The translations under genes and the position numbers were made by a program. This document shows, piece after piece, positions 63,519 through 64,000 of a stretch of DNA of 64,000 nt. The stretch spans positions 248,001 to 312,000 of the forward strand of contig DATMRW010000030.1 in the NCBI GenBank assembly GCA_035565775.1, read 5' to 3'. How positions within the stretch are numbered: position 1 is the stretch's first letter; the number at the start of each line of letters is the position of its first letter. The notes under the pieces were generated by a model. The model made no database searches, was not told the DNA's origin, and saw only the letters and a program-made list of their open reading frames with translations. This DNA comes from PRO6 sp035565775 (GTDB taxonomy: Bacteria > Pseudomonadota > Alphaproteobacteria > Rhizobiales > Xanthobacteraceae).

Positions 63519-64000
63519 TCAGGGCCGCTCGATGACAAATACGCCCGACTCGGCTGCCAGCACGGCGGCATTGGCGAGGCCGATGAACAGGCCATGCTCC
63601 ATCACACCCGGAACAGCAGCCAGTTCGCGCGCCAGACGCGGCGCATCGGTAATCTGGCCAAGATGCGCGTCGATGATCCAGTGACCACCGTCGGTGACGA
63701 AACGATGGCCGTCCCTGTCCAGCCGCAACTTCATCGGGCCTGAAAGGCCGCAATCGGCGAATACGGCCTCGATCGCCCGGCGCGTCGCCGCGATGCCGAA
63801 CGGCACCACCTCGATCGGCAGCGGGTACCGGCCGAGCATCTTGACCTGCTTGGTATCGTCCGCGATCACGATCATGCGATCCGAGGCGTCCGCAACAATC
63901 TTTTCGCGCAGCAGCGCACCGCCGCCGCCCTTGATCAGGTTGAGCTCCGCATCGACCTCGTCGGCTCCGTCGACGGTCAGGTCGAGGCGGTCAATCTCGT
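63519..64000 (-). CDS. rpiA: Ribose-5-phosphate isomerase A (5' end outside window)
   Basis: C-terminal two-thirds of RpiA, cut at the window edge. Residues visible include [11 protein letters not shown] (active-site Asp pair) and [13 protein letters not shown] (catalytic Glu and Lys), then [15 protein letters not shown]. It interconverts ribose 5-phosphate and ribulose 5-phosphate. It is 114 bases upstream of the DUF2059 gene. Confidence 0.9.
   Translation of the reverse strand, partial: EIDRLDLTVDGADEVDAELNLIKGGGGALLREKIVADASDRMIVIADDTKQVKMLGRYPLPIEVVPFGIAATRRAIEAVFADCGLSGPMKLRLDRDGHRFVTDGGHWIIDAHLGQITDAPRLARELAAVPGVMEHGLFIGLANAAVLAAESGVFVIERP

Noticed and set aside
1..64000. CRISPR array, rRNA operon, insertion sequence or riboswitch
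   Set aside because: I found no repeat-spacer pattern, rRNA segment, transposase or known riboswitch core in reading the window.

Overview
The window is high-GC DNA from an alphaproteobacterium of the order Hyphomicrobiales (Rhizobiales), most like the Bradyrhizobium/Rhodopseudomonas/Afipia group (Nitrobacteraceae). Supporting signs are the acpXL-fabZ-fabF2-fabF1-adh-lpxXL cluster for the very-long-chain acyl group of lipid A, many Tat-type signals, class II DAHP synthase, a RopB/Omp31-type porin and DUF2865/DUF2059/DUF982 proteins. This is inferred from protein families; no rRNA gene or other formal marker is present.

Region 1-4.6 kb is sparse and looks accessory: small DUF982, cupin and PRC-barrel genes, an accessory-type inorganic pyrophosphatase, a frameshifted DUF202 gene, two strong inverted repeats and long non-coding gaps. 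It ends at a tRNA-Gln(CTG) whose 3' end faces it. Next comes a lone aldehyde dehydrogenase. From 6.6 to 19.5 kb lies a thiosulfate/sulfide oxidation locus: soxSRT (minus), soxV (plus), soxXA-type genes (soxA then soxX, minus), then soxYZBCD, a flavocytochrome c sulfide dehydrogenase pair (fccA, fccB) with an exported DsrE-like gene between them, a cytochrome c and a SoxH-like hydrolase.

From 19.6 to 28.7 kb is a catabolic locus of unknown substrate: a GntR/FCD regulator, a beta-hydroxyacid-dehydrogenase-like enzyme and an alpha/beta hydrolase on the plus strand. These converge on a minus-strand operon with a full branched-chain-type ABC transporter, a carboxymuconolactone-decarboxylase-like protein and a lactonase-like metallo-hydrolase. 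All three promoter regions share GATTGTCTG, and two carry the perfect dyad TTGTCTGACAA, so I read the locus as one regulon. This is the best candidate for an undescribed system here.

From 28.9 kb on the window is mostly core: HerA-type ATPase; AhpD-like peroxidase; the VLCFA lipid A cluster (32.0-37.4 kb), in which one condensing enzyme has lost its catalytic residues; rhodanese-aminotransferase-potF; a MotA/MotB pair; kup; a porin; pssA-psd-atm1; a LOG-family gene; the cysS-(37-aa peptide)-GNAT-cimA operon; two secreted proteins; the aroG-nadE-gltX operon; an alpha/beta hydrolase; and rpiA-DUF2059-gor, with rpiA cut by the window end. Start codons were moved downstream from the longest frame wherever a ribosome binding site or family length argued for it.
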